Shown: positions 1 through 6,761 of the stretch, piece by piece
Layout: each line of letters begins with the position of its first letter
Position numbering within the stretch: position 1 is the first letter of the stretch
NCBI GenBank assembly: GCA_947455365.1
Contig: CANGNU010000028.1
Coordinates: 1 to 9,032 of the forward strand
DNA: 9,032 nucleotides
Direction of reading: 5' to 3'
From: Rickettsiales bacterium
Lineage (GTDB): Bacteria > Pseudomonadota > Alphaproteobacteria > Rickettsiales > UBA1997
Translations under genes and position numbers: made by a program
Notes under the pieces: generated by a model
Database searches by the model: none
Seen by the model: the letters and a program-made list of their open reading frames with translations, nothing else
What the model was told of the DNA's origin: nothing

Positions 1-269
1 AGATTAAAAATCGGGCGGAGGCGATGAAGATGCTGAAATCGCGGCTTTACGAGCATGAGTTGCAAAAAAAACGCGTGCAGCAAGATGCGCTTGAGGCTAC
101 GAAGACAGATAACAGTTGGGGGCATCAGATTCGCTCTTATGTCTTGCATCCTTATCAAATGGTGAAAGACTTGCGGACGGGGGTGGAGACGGGCAATACT
201 GGCGCGGTCTTAGGTGGTGAGCTTGATGAATTTATTCGGGCGGCTTTGGCGCCACAACAAAAAAATTAA
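1..269 (+). CDS. prfB: Peptide chain release factor 2 (RF2), C-terminal part, 5' truncated by the window
   Basis: RF2 recognises UAA and UGA stop codons on the ribosome and triggers release of the finished protein. Only the last 88 residues are here, read in the frame that begins at base 3 ([11 protein letters not shown]...). The stretch [22 protein letters not shown], followed by [11 protein letters not shown], is the conserved class I release factor C-terminal region in its RF2 form; RF1 differs in this part. The GGQ and SPF motifs, and any programmed frameshift near the start, lie outside the window and cannot be checked. The TAA stop is followed after 6 bases by nrdR, which suggests co-transcription. 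The internal ATG at base 24 is not the real start, because the reading frame and the family similarity continue upstream to the window edge. The RF2 identity is secure. Confidence 0.95.
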   Translation, partial: IKNRAEAMKMLKSRLYEHELQKKRVQQDALEATKTDNSWGHQIRSYVLHPYQMVKDLRTGVETGNTGAVLGGELDEFIRAALAPQQKN

Positions 270-275
270 TGAATT

Positions 276-728
276 ATGAGGTGTCCATTTTGCGGAAATA
301 TTGAAACTCAGGTGCGCGATAGTCGAATTCCTGATGATGGAGAGGCGGTGAAGCGGCGCCGTTATTGCACTGCCTGCGATTCGCGATTTACCACTTATGA
401 GCGCGTGCAACTGCGCGAAATTGTTGTCATTAAGAAAAATGGCGATAAGAAAATTTTTGATCCAGAAAAATTGCGTAAGTCAATTGAAATTGCGGTACGA
501 AAGCGCCCGGTGTCTTCGGTACAGGTGGAAAAATTGGTCAATAATATTGTACGACAGTTGGAAATTGAAGGCGAATCAGAAATTGCTTCGCTAAAAATTG
601 GCGAGATGGCGCTGCAAGCCTTGGAAAAGCTGGACAAAGTGGCATTCGTGCGTTTTGCTTCGGTGTATAAAAATTTTGAGAAAGCTGATGATTTTCAAAA
701 ATTTATTAAGTTAATTGCGAAGGAATAA
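276..728 (+). CDS. nrdR: Transcriptional repressor NrdR
   Basis: NrdR is a cytosolic zinc- and nucleotide-binding repressor that senses ATP/dATP and shuts off ribonucleotide reductase genes. The protein is 150 residues, the usual length. Residues 1-40 form the zinc ribbon, with CPFCG (C3, C6) and CTAC (C31, C34) as the four ligands and the family motif DSRIPDDGEAVKRRR between them. Residues about 49-139 are the ATP-cone domain, ending in the characteristic VRFASVYKNF. The start is fixed because MRCPFCG is the typical N-terminus. No Shine-Dalgarno sequence precedes it. The gene lies 6 bases after prfB, and its TAA overlaps the ATG of the next gene by one base (TAATG), so translation is probably coupled. 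No nrd gene and no obvious NrdR box was seen in the window, so its targets lie elsewhere. The identity is secure. Confidence 0.97.
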   Translation: MRCPFCGNIETQVRDSRIPDDGEAVKRRRYCTACDSRFTTYERVQLREIVVIKKNGDKKIFDPEKLRKSIEIAVRKRPVSSVQVEKLVNNIVRQLEIEGESEIASLKIGEMALQALEKLDKVAFVRFASVYKNFEKADDFQKFIKLIAKE

Positions 729-1603
729 TGAAAAAGAAAGGGGCTCTGCAATTCTACAGCGACAACGGTTTGAATGAAGTGATTGCTGAAACTGCGCAAA
801 ATTATTTTTTGGTAGTTGATAAAAAAAAGGCAGAAGCTAAGGTGGTGGTGCAAAATAAGACAACTGTCGTTAAGCCAGTATTATCAACCTCTGAAGCACT
901 TTCAACTTTGGCAACTTTGGCAAAAAAATCTCAACAAAATATTGCAGTGGCAGTGCAAGCTAGTAATGGCGAGGCTTCATTGCAAAAATTTATTCCGCTC
1001 AATGAAATTATTGCGGCGGCAAAAAAGGCGGCGCAAGCAGCAAAAACAATAGCTGAGCTGCGCAAGGCAGTAGAAAATTTTGACGGTTGTGGCTTGAAGA
1101 AAATGGCGACCAATACCGTCTTTGCTGATGGTAACCCTAATTCTAACATTATGGTAATTGGCGAAGCCCCCGGTAATCATGAAGATTTGCAAGGAATTCC
1201 ATTTTGTGGTGATAGCGGCAAGCTGCTGGACGACATGTTTCGCGCCATTAATTTAGACCGCACCAAACTTTATATTACCAATGTAATTTTTTGGCGACCA
1301 CCCGGAAATCGCAAGCCAACTGAAGAAGAGCAGGCAATTTGTCGACCATTTTTAGAAAGACATATTGAACTTTTTGCGCCAAAGGTTTTGGTTTTGGTGG
1401 GTGCAACTTCAATGTCAGCGGTACTTGGCATTAATGACCCTGTGACTGGTGTGCGCGGAAAATTTCTTGATTATGCGCCAGCATTTTTAACTAAAAAAAC
1501 TAAGGCTTTTGTAATTTTTCATCCATCATATTTAATGCGGCAATCTAGTAAGAAAAAGACCGCGTGGCTTGATATGCTTGAGTTGGAGCGGTTTTTAAAG
1601 TAA
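728..1603 (+). CDS. Uracil-DNA glycosylase, family 4-like (SPO1 polymerase-related fold)
   Basis: The enzyme removes uracil from DNA at the first step of base excision repair. It has 291 residues. The catalytic domain spans about 115-291: GEAPG at 145-149 with the following EDLQGIPF and GKLLD (motif 1), ITNVIFWRPPGNRKPT at 183-198, and HPSYLMR at 265-271 (motif 2). Residues about 30-110 are a Lys/Ala-rich linker, and the first 30 form a short N-terminal segment; similar extensions occur in alphaproteobacterial members as I remember them. Classical family-4 enzymes bind a 4Fe-4S cluster through four Cys. Here only C121 and C205 are in place, while the other two positions appear to be F118 and W189. 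The ATG overlaps the nrdR stop by one base, and AAGGA sits 3 bases upstream, the only Shine-Dalgarno-like element seen before a gene in this window. A UDGX-type variant was considered, but its KRRIH insert is absent. Confidence 0.9.
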   Translation: MKKKGALQFYSDNGLNEVIAETAQNYFLVVDKKKAEAKVVVQNKTTVVKPVLSTSEALSTLATLAKKSQQNIAVAVQASNGEASLQKFIPLNEIIAAAKKAAQAAKTIAELRKAVENFDGCGLKKMATNTVFADGNPNSNIMVIGEAPGNHEDLQGIPFCGDSGKLLDDMFRAINLDRTKLYITNVIFWRPPGNRKPTEEEQAICRPFLERHIELFAPKVLVLVGATSMSAVLGINDPVTGVRGKFLDYAPAFLTKKTKAFVIFHPSYLMRQSSKKKTAWLDMLELERFLK

Positions 1604-1629
1604 ATTAATTCTGTTAATATAAAAAATTT

Positions 1630-2229
1630 ATGTCAAAAAATTTAACAATTGCTGATTTTAAAAGGCAGGAAAAAGAAAAAACAAAAGGAAGAATGCCTTT
1701 TTTTACCCCCGATAGCTTAGAACCAGAAGAAAGCATGATGATTGGTTTTTTCTATAGCTCAATCAGTATTAAGTTACATCCTTTGCAAAATTCCATTCAA
1801 TTTAATCAAATTAAAGATTTATACCAGCAGATAAAAGAAGGTTTTATTGGAAGTTTGCCGCCAGAAAATGTTGCTAAATTTCAAGCGATGCTTGATCAAA
1901 TGGAGGATCATTGTAAAGGAGAATTTGAATTTTCTCAAAAGAAAGTAATTGAAAAATATTCTAATGATCATGTAGGGGAAATTTTTAAACTTGTGGTAGA
2001 GGAATATGAGGAAAAAATAAGAGATAATGTGTTGGTGCAATATTTAGCTCCATACTACGGAAAAGACCCTAAAGCGGGGTCTAAAATAAAGGAATTGATT
2101 AAATCGATAGATAAAGAAAGACCAAAAATTACTTATAATTTGGCTGCTCCAGATCAAAACCCGCGGACAATTGTGAGAAATCCCAACTTAAAGCCAGTGA
2201 AGGAAGAATTTCTTGGAGTGGAAAAATAA
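1630..2229 (+). CDS. Hypothetical protein, 199 residues, unrecognised
   Basis: I do not recognise this protein. It is 199 residues, strongly charged (rich in Lys and Glu), with no signal peptide and no clear membrane segment, so it is probably cytosolic. Residues about 55-165 look mainly helical; the C-terminal 35 residues are rich in Pro and Asn and probably extended. There is a single Cys at 95 and no visible metal or nucleotide motif. It starts 26 bases after the UDG gene with no Shine-Dalgarno sequence, and it stops 9 bases before the convergent mraY stop. It is a believable gene because it is long, fills the gap neatly and is not a shadow of another gene. Five of its six Arg codons are AGA/AGG, whereas nrdR and the UDG gene use almost only CGN, which suggests a different origin. 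It may be read from the prfB operon or from its own promoter. Confidence 0.75.
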   Translation: MSKNLTIADFKRQEKEKTKGRMPFFTPDSLEPEESMMIGFFYSSISIKLHPLQNSIQFNQIKDLYQQIKEGFIGSLPPENVAKFQAMLDQMEDHCKGEFEFSQKKVIEKYSNDHVGEIFKLVVEEYEEKIRDNVLVQYLAPYYGKDPKAGSKIKELIKSIDKERPKITYNLAAPDQNPRTIVRNPNLKPVKEEFLGVEK

Positions 2230-2238
2230 TAATTGCTG

Positions 2239-3300
2239 TTAAAGTAAAATAATCGCAATTCCTGTGGCAGCAAAAATTAGTGAAGCAATCCAAAACCTAC
2301 GCACTACTACTTGCTCGCCCCAGCCCAATTTTTCAAAATGATGATGAATTGGCGCCATCAAAAAAATTCTTTTCTTGCGCAATTTATATGAACCAACCTG
2401 CAGAATTACTGATAGTGCTTCAATTACAAATAATAGCGAAATTATAAAAAAGACAAATTCTTGCTTGGTGATGATGGCAATTAAGCCCAGAGCCGAGCCG
2501 ATTGCTAAGCTTCCTACATCGCCCATAAAAATTTTTGCTGGCTTTAAGTTGAATTGCAGGAAGCCTAGAATGGCGCCGATTAGAGCGGCACAAAAGAAAA
2601 TTAATTCTGTCGTATTGTTGAGAAATGGTAAGTAAAATTTATGAGCAATTTCAAAATTTGACACCAAATAAATTAGCAAAATTAAGCATAATAAATTTAT
2701 GATTGCGGGAACGCTAACCAGCCCGTCTAGCCCGTCTGTAAGGTTGACGGCGTTTGAAGTGCCAACAATTACAAAAGTGACAAATAAAACATAAAGCACC
2801 GAGCCAATGTAGAGTGAGTGTCCGTGGCCAAAGGGGAAAAATACGCGGTTGTTAATGTGAATGCTGTTGGTTTCGCCAAGCCATACAAATGCTATGCCGA
2901 TGATTAGAAATTGAATGACTAATTTGACGCTGCCACGAAATCCATCGGGGTTTTTGTAGATAACTTTGAGCAAGTCGTCGGTAAGGCCGATGAGTGCGAA
3001 GGAAGTAAAAACCAATAGCGTAATCCAAATGTAATGGTTACTTAAGTCAAGAAAGAGTAGGGCGGTAATGATTGTGGCAAGGACGATAAAAATTCCGCCC
3101 ATGGTTGGAGTTTTCTGTTTGGTTTTGATATGAGATTCTGGGCCAACAGCACGAATTGGCTGGTGAAATTTATGAGCAATTTGTGAAAGAAAAAATTTTA
3201 TGCCCAGCGAAGACAGCAAATAAGCACTTCCGAGGCATATAAAAAATTTTAGCCAAAAATTTATTTCTAAAGTTTCTGTAATAAATAAATGTGCGAACAC
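2239..3300 (-). CDS. mraY: Phospho-N-acetylmuramoyl-pentapeptide transferase MraY
   Basis: MraY is an inner-membrane enzyme that transfers phospho-MurNAc-pentapeptide from UDP to undecaprenyl phosphate, making lipid I. It has 353 residues, close to the usual length, and about ten hydrophobic membrane segments. Visible family motifs: KTPTMGG (63-69), GLTDDLLK with the Asp pair D108/D109 (105-112), NLTDGLDGL (186-194), FMGDVGSLAIG with D261 (258-268), and HHHFEKLGW (319-327). These include the expected Mg2+/catalytic Asp residues. The start is GTG at 3300: no ATG lies between the upstream in-frame stop and MGG at 68, and MFAHLF fits the typical N-terminus. No Shine-Dalgarno sequence is seen. 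A short TTTGG/CCAAA hairpin (3318-3332) lies 17 bases upstream. The gene follows murF after 84 bases, in dcw order, but murD is not next to it: the + strand block begins 9 bases beyond the stop. Confidence 0.97.
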   Translation of the reverse strand: MFAHLFITETLEINFWLKFFICLGSAYLLSSLGIKFFLSQIAHKFHQPIRAVGPESHIKTKQKTPTMGGIFIVLATIITALLFLDLSNHYIWITLLVFTSFALIGLTDDLLKVIYKNPDGFRGSVKLVIQFLIIGIAFVWLGETNSIHINNRVFFPFGHGHSLYIGSVLYVLFVTFVIVGTSNAVNLTDGLDGLVSVPAIINLLCLILLIYLVSNFEIAHKFYLPFLNNTTELIFFCAALIGAILGFLQFNLKPAKIFMGDVGSLAIGSALGLIAIITKQEFVFFIISLLFVIEALSVILQVGSYKLRKKRIFLMAPIHHHFEKLGWGEQVVVRRFWIASLIFAATGIAIILL

Positions 3301-3384
3301 GGTGTTGTTTATTTTATTTTGGGCAAGCCAAAGGTTAATATGTTTTTTAATAACAAGCGAATGCGTGTCAAAAAGTTAATTGGT

Positions 3385-4821
3385 TTACAAATTTTCAAAA
3401 ACTTTTTCCATTTTCATGCCGCGTGAGCCTTTAATTAACAAAATGTCGCCATCTTGCAAAAAGCTTTTAATTTCAATGGTTAAAGCTGATGCATTTAAAT
3501 AAGTTTTATAGTTTTTTTTGTCCAGTATTTTTGCAGAATTTTTCATGGCTTCGCCTGCGAGTAAGGCAAAATCTATATGAAATTCGTTGATAAAATTGAG
3601 GGTTTCTTCGTGAAGCGCGGCAGATTTATCGCCAAGTTCAAACATATCGCCCAAAATTGCAATGCTGCGATTTTTATTAAGTGTGGTTTTTAAATTGGCC
3701 AAATATTCAATTCCTGCTTTCATTGATGAAACATTGGCGTTGTAGCTGTCATCGATGATTACAATATTTTTTCCATCAACATTTTTGGTAATAATTTCGC
3801 CACGACCTTTGCTGGCGCTTAAATTTTTTAGTGTGTCGAGAGATTTTGTAATATCTTGCGCAGTCAAGTCTAGACAGGCGAGAATGATGAGTGAGTTAAA
3901 AATTGTCGCCTTGTGCGCTGAAGAAATTTTGTAAGAAACTTCGCCGTGATTTTTAGTTTTTGCTTTTACCAAAGATAGTGTGGCGCCTTGAATTTCAAGG
4001 CTTGTTAGCTGATAGATGCTTGCAGAATTTTCGCCAAAAGATAAAATATTTTCATTTTTTATTCCGCTTAGCTGGGCACGATTTTCTAAAAATTCATAAT
4101 ATTTATTATCATGATTTATAATGACAAAGCCTTGTGGCTCTAAGCCAGAAAAAATTTCCGATTTTGCCAAAGCAATTTCTTCTTCATTATTAAAATTGCC
4201 AATATGCGCTGGTGCAATGGTTGTAATTACAGCAATATGAGGGCGCGCTAGCTTTGAAAGAATTTCAATTTCATGCAAATGATTCATGCCCATTTCAATT
4301 ATGGCAAATTGAATATCGTGCGGCATATTACAGAGAGTAAGTGGCAGGCCAATATGGTTGTTAAGATTGCCACTGGTTGCGTAAGTTTTTCCTTGTTCAG
4401 CAAAGGCAGTTTTTAACATTTCCTTCACGCCAGTTTTGCCAACACTTCCCGTCACACCAATAATTTTTGCAGATGATTTTTGGCGAGAAAATTCGGCTAG
4501 TTTATAAAGTGCGGTGAAGGTGTCGCGCACTAGAATTAGTGAGGGTGTAAAATTAGTTGAATTTTGCGAATAATTCTTAGCGGTAAATTTTGTAAAAGCC
4601 TCTACATCATGTACCAGAGCCACTTCACAGCCATTCACAAAAACTTGTTCGAGAAAATTATGGCCATCGTTATTATCGCCTTTTAGAGCAAAAAATAGGG
4701 TATTTTTTGTTGCTTTTCTGCTATCAATTACAACTTCATTAATTATAACTTCTGCAGATAAATTGTGCTGCAGCAGCTCTACGCCTAGTGCGGTAATAAT
4801 TTCATTTTTTGTCCAAAGCAT
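3385..4821 (-). CDS. murF: UDP-N-acetylmuramoyl-tripeptide--D-alanyl-D-alanine ligase MurF
   Basis: MurF is the cytosolic ATP-dependent ligase that adds D-Ala-D-Ala to the UDP-MurNAc-tripeptide, giving the pentapeptide that MraY uses next. It has 478 residues, near the usual length. Domain 1 (about 1-115) carries the UDP-binding VIDSRKA (31-37). The central ATPase domain has the P-loop GVTGSVGKTG (122-131), NLNNHIGLP (152-160) and EMGMNHLHEIE (176-186). The C-terminal domain has DSYNANVSSM (358-367), GDMFELG (391-397) and KGSRGMKMEKV (464-474). All core motifs are intact; the VGKTG form of the P-loop (rather than NGKTT) is one I associate with alphaproteobacteria. ATG at 4821 lies 2 bases after the stop of the adenosine kinase gene, so the two are surely co-transcribed. 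The usual upstream partner murE is not here. Confidence 0.97.
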   Translation of the reverse strand: MLWTKNEIITALGVELLQHNLSAEVIINEVVIDSRKATKNTLFFALKGDNNDGHNFLEQVFVNGCEVALVHDVEAFTKFTAKNYSQNSTNFTPSLILVRDTFTALYKLAEFSRQKSSAKIIGVTGSVGKTGVKEMLKTAFAEQGKTYATSGNLNNHIGLPLTLCNMPHDIQFAIIEMGMNHLHEIEILSKLARPHIAVITTIAPAHIGNFNNEEEIALAKSEIFSGLEPQGFVIINHDNKYYEFLENRAQLSGIKNENILSFGENSASIYQLTSLEIQGATLSLVKAKTKNHGEVSYKISSAHKATIFNSLIILACLDLTAQDITKSLDTLKNLSASKGRGEIITKNVDGKNIVIIDDSYNANVSSMKAGIEYLANLKTTLNKNRSIAILGDMFELGDKSAALHEETLNFINEFHIDFALLAGEAMKNSAKILDKKNYKTYLNASALTIEIKSFLQDGDILLIKGSRGMKMEKVFENL

Positions 4822-4823
4822 TT

Positions 4824-5813
4824 TTATAAATATTTTTTAATTTCAGTAATTTCATTTTCGTCAAAGCGCGCACCAAATTTTTGGATAATTTTTGCGGCAA
4901 GCAAATTGCCCATCTGCGCACATTTTTCTAAGCTTGCGCCGTGAAGTTGTGCTGATAAAAAGCCAGCAGCGAAGCAATCTCCAGCGCCAGTTGTATCGGT
5001 TAATTTCTCAACTTTTTTTGTTGCAACTTCAGTAATTTTATTTTCAGAAAAAACAACGCAACCTTTGTCGTTTCTAGTGACAAGCGCCAATAGTTTTTTA
5101 TTGATAGCAAAAAATTCTTGTAATTTTGCAAAGTTATTTTCAGCAATATTGGTAACACCAACTAATTCTTGAATTTCACCTTCATTGGCAAAAAGAATAT
5201 CAAGGTCACGCTGCACCAAGCCAATAAAATCAAGCTTATGGCGCGCTACGCAGAATAAATCTGAAAGGCTAAAAGCAATTTTTACGCCATGTTTTTTGGC
5301 TAAATTAATTGCTTTTTTTAGCGCTAAAATTGTTTCGGGCCTGTCCCATAAATATCCTTCCAAATATAGTACTGATGAGTCTTGCAAAGATTTTTCGTCA
5401 ATGTCATTTTCGCTAATTTCAGAAGCGCAACCAAGAAAAGTGCACATGGTGCGTTCAGCGTCTGGAGTTACTAAAATAAAGGATTTAGCGGTGGCGTTGA
5501 TAGAAAAATGTTGTGAAATAAAGTCAGCCCCGCTTTTGCCAATTTCTTTGATAAATTTTTGCGCAAATTCATCACCACCAACTTTGCCAATGAAGCCAGC
5601 CTTACAGCCAAGCTGCGCTACCGCGGCAATGCTATTAGCAACCGATCCACCAGAAGTAATTTTTTCTGCTGATAATTGCGATAATTTTTGCGCCGTAACA
5701 TTGTCAATTAAGCACATTGAGCCTTTAATCAAAGAATTTTCTGCAAGAAAATTTTCATCAACTTTACAAACTACATCAACAATGGCGTTGCCAATTCCAA
5801 TAATTTTTTTCAT
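4824..5813 (-). CDS. PfkB-family carbohydrate kinase, probable adenosine kinase
   Basis: This is a ribokinase/PfkB-fold cytosolic kinase of 329 residues, probably turning adenosine plus ATP into AMP (purine salvage). Seen: the N-terminal strand GIGNAIVD (6-13), GGSVANS in the substrate-binding region (55-61), ANEGE (209-213, the family NxxE element), and the C-terminal signature DTTGAGDCFAAGF (273-285) with the anion hole and catalytic base D279. The ending FGARFDE resembles the GARPE-type ending of proteins annotated as adenosine kinase in alphaproteobacteria, which is why I prefer adenosine over fructose or ribose. Substrate assignment within PfkB proteins is never certain from motifs. The ATG overlaps the rlmJ TGA (ATGA, 4 bases), and the stop lies 2 bases before murF, so it sits in the middle of a tight three-gene unit. 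No Shine-Dalgarno sequence; coupling to rlmJ translation is likely. Confidence 0.87.
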   Translation of the reverse strand: MKKIIGIGNAIVDVVCKVDENFLAENSLIKGSMCLIDNVTAQKLSQLSAEKITSGGSVANSIAAVAQLGCKAGFIGKVGGDEFAQKFIKEIGKSGADFISQHFSINATAKSFILVTPDAERTMCTFLGCASEISENDIDEKSLQDSSVLYLEGYLWDRPETILALKKAINLAKKHGVKIAFSLSDLFCVARHKLDFIGLVQRDLDILFANEGEIQELVGVTNIAENNFAKLQEFFAINKKLLALVTRNDKGCVVFSENKITEVATKKVEKLTDTTGAGDCFAAGFLSAQLHGASLEKCAQMGNLLAAKIIQKFGARFDENEITEIKKYL

Positions 5814-6688
5814 ATTTTTTTATTTTCAGTAATGCGAATTTTTTCACCAAAAACCGCTTTTAATTTTTCTAGAAAACCCCATGGAGCATTGATAACAAAA
5901 AGCCCGCAAGTGTGCATTTTGTAGGTTGCATCGCGTTTATCATCTTGAAAAATAATATGCGAAATTTCAGCAAATTTTAATTCAGACATTTGTTGGTAAA
6001 ATTTTTGTAAAATTTCTTGCTCACCTTCTTTGTTAATTATGGGGTGCCAAACCATGTAAATGCCGTGCGCAAAGCGTTTTTGTGCATCTTTTAGCGAGGT
6101 GATAATTTTTTCATAATCATCGCTAATTGGGTTTTGGCCTTTTTCAAATGCAGGGTCAATTAGCACAAGGCCGCGTTTTTCTAAGGGCGGCAGCTTTGAT
6201 TTTAAAAGTGAAAAGCCATCAACATTTAGCGAATGAAATTTTTTATTACCGGCAAAATTGCGTTTTAATCGCGTAAATTCTTCTTTTTTAATTTCAGCAA
6301 ACACTGCGTGGTCTTGGGGCCGTAGGAAATATTGAATAATATAAGGCGAGCCGGGATAGATTTTTATTTCAGTAAATTTTTTGTAATTGGCCAAATTATT
6401 TTTGTAATCGGTTTCGTAAGAATTAATTTTGGCTAGAATTTTGATGTAATTTAGCAGATTTGCATCGTCAAAATTTCGTGTTTTAAGAAAAGTGCGAACT
6501 CCATCTAAAGCCTCTCCAGTCTTGGTTGCTTCTTCAGAGTCTAAATCATATTTTCCAGTGCCTGCATGAGTGTCGAGAACAAAAAATGGTGTTTCTTTTT
6601 CTTGTAATTTTTCAAGGCAAAAAATTAATGCAACATGTTTGAAGATATCAGCAAAATTGCCGGCGTGATAGAGGTGGCGGTAGTTCAT
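5810..6688 (-). CDS. rlmJ: 23S rRNA (adenine(2030)-N6)-methyltransferase RlmJ
   Basis: RlmJ is an S-adenosylmethionine-dependent enzyme that methylates N6 of A2030 (E. coli numbering) in 23S rRNA. The product has 292 residues, slightly longer than the E. coli protein. The N-terminus MNYRHLYHAGNFADIFKH is the family signature and fixes the start. VLDTHAGTGKY (37-47) is the SAM-binding motif, IYPGSP (110-115) follows, and IDPAFE (177-182) is the catalytic motif IV, normally DPPY/DPPF. A second family element, normally NPPW, reads NAPW (267-270). Both therefore carry a Pro-to-Ala change; the catalytic Asp (D178) and the aromatic residue remain. A possible promoter lies in the 73-base gap to mlaE. 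The TGA overlaps the start of the kinase gene. It is the apparent first gene of the rlmJ-kinase-murF unit. Confidence 0.94.
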   Translation of the reverse strand: MNYRHLYHAGNFADIFKHVALIFCLEKLQEKETPFFVLDTHAGTGKYDLDSEEATKTGEALDGVRTFLKTRNFDDANLLNYIKILAKINSYETDYKNNLANYKKFTEIKIYPGSPYIIQYFLRPQDHAVFAEIKKEEFTRLKRNFAGNKKFHSLNVDGFSLLKSKLPPLEKRGLVLIDPAFEKGQNPISDDYEKIITSLKDAQKRFAHGIYMVWHPIINKEGEQEILQKFYQQMSELKFAEISHIIFQDDKRDATYKMHTCGLFVINAPWGFLEKLKAVFGEKIRITENKKI

Positions 6689-6706
6689 GTGTTTTTAATG
6701 AGGCTA

Positions 6707-6736
6707 AGAATTGAATTCAATAGCAGTTTATGTCAA
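6707..6736 (-). promoter_or_regulatory. Candidate promoter for rlmJ, with an overlapping palindrome
   Basis: On the - strand an exact TTGACA (6731-6736) is followed by weak -10 candidates: TTCAAT (6710-6715, 15-base spacer) or AATTCT (6707-6712, 18-base spacer). The perfect 12-base palindrome ATTGAATTCAAT (6710-6721) overlaps this -10 region. A start here would give the rlmJ-kinase-murF operon its own transcript apart from mlaE. The -10 is poor, so this is only a candidate. Confidence 0.35.
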
Positions 6737-6761
6737 GTAAATCAAGGCTGCAACAAGCATT

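Noticed and set aside
24..269. An independent 81-residue gene starting at base 24
   Set aside because: The same frame is open upstream and the sequence is the C-terminus of RF2, so this is the end of a truncated gene.
2231..2260. Inverted repeat AATTGC / GCAATT at the convergent junction as a bidirectional terminator
   Set aside because: The stem is 6 bases with an 18-base loop, is AT-rich, and has no T-tract on either side. No intrinsic terminator can be supported there.
3318..3332. TTTGG-GCAAG-CCAAA hairpin before mraY as a terminator or riboswitch
   Set aside because: A 5-base stem without a T-tract is too weak, and no larger conserved fold is visible.
3366..3371. Exact TTGACA on the - strand between murF and mraY as an mraY promoter
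   Set aside because: At 16-18 bases downstream there is only an A-run and no acceptable -10. mraY is more simply read through from murF.
5185..5832. 215-residue open frame on the + strand
   Set aside because: It lies wholly opposite the adenosine kinase gene and has no family resemblance; the kinase on the other strand is unmistakable.
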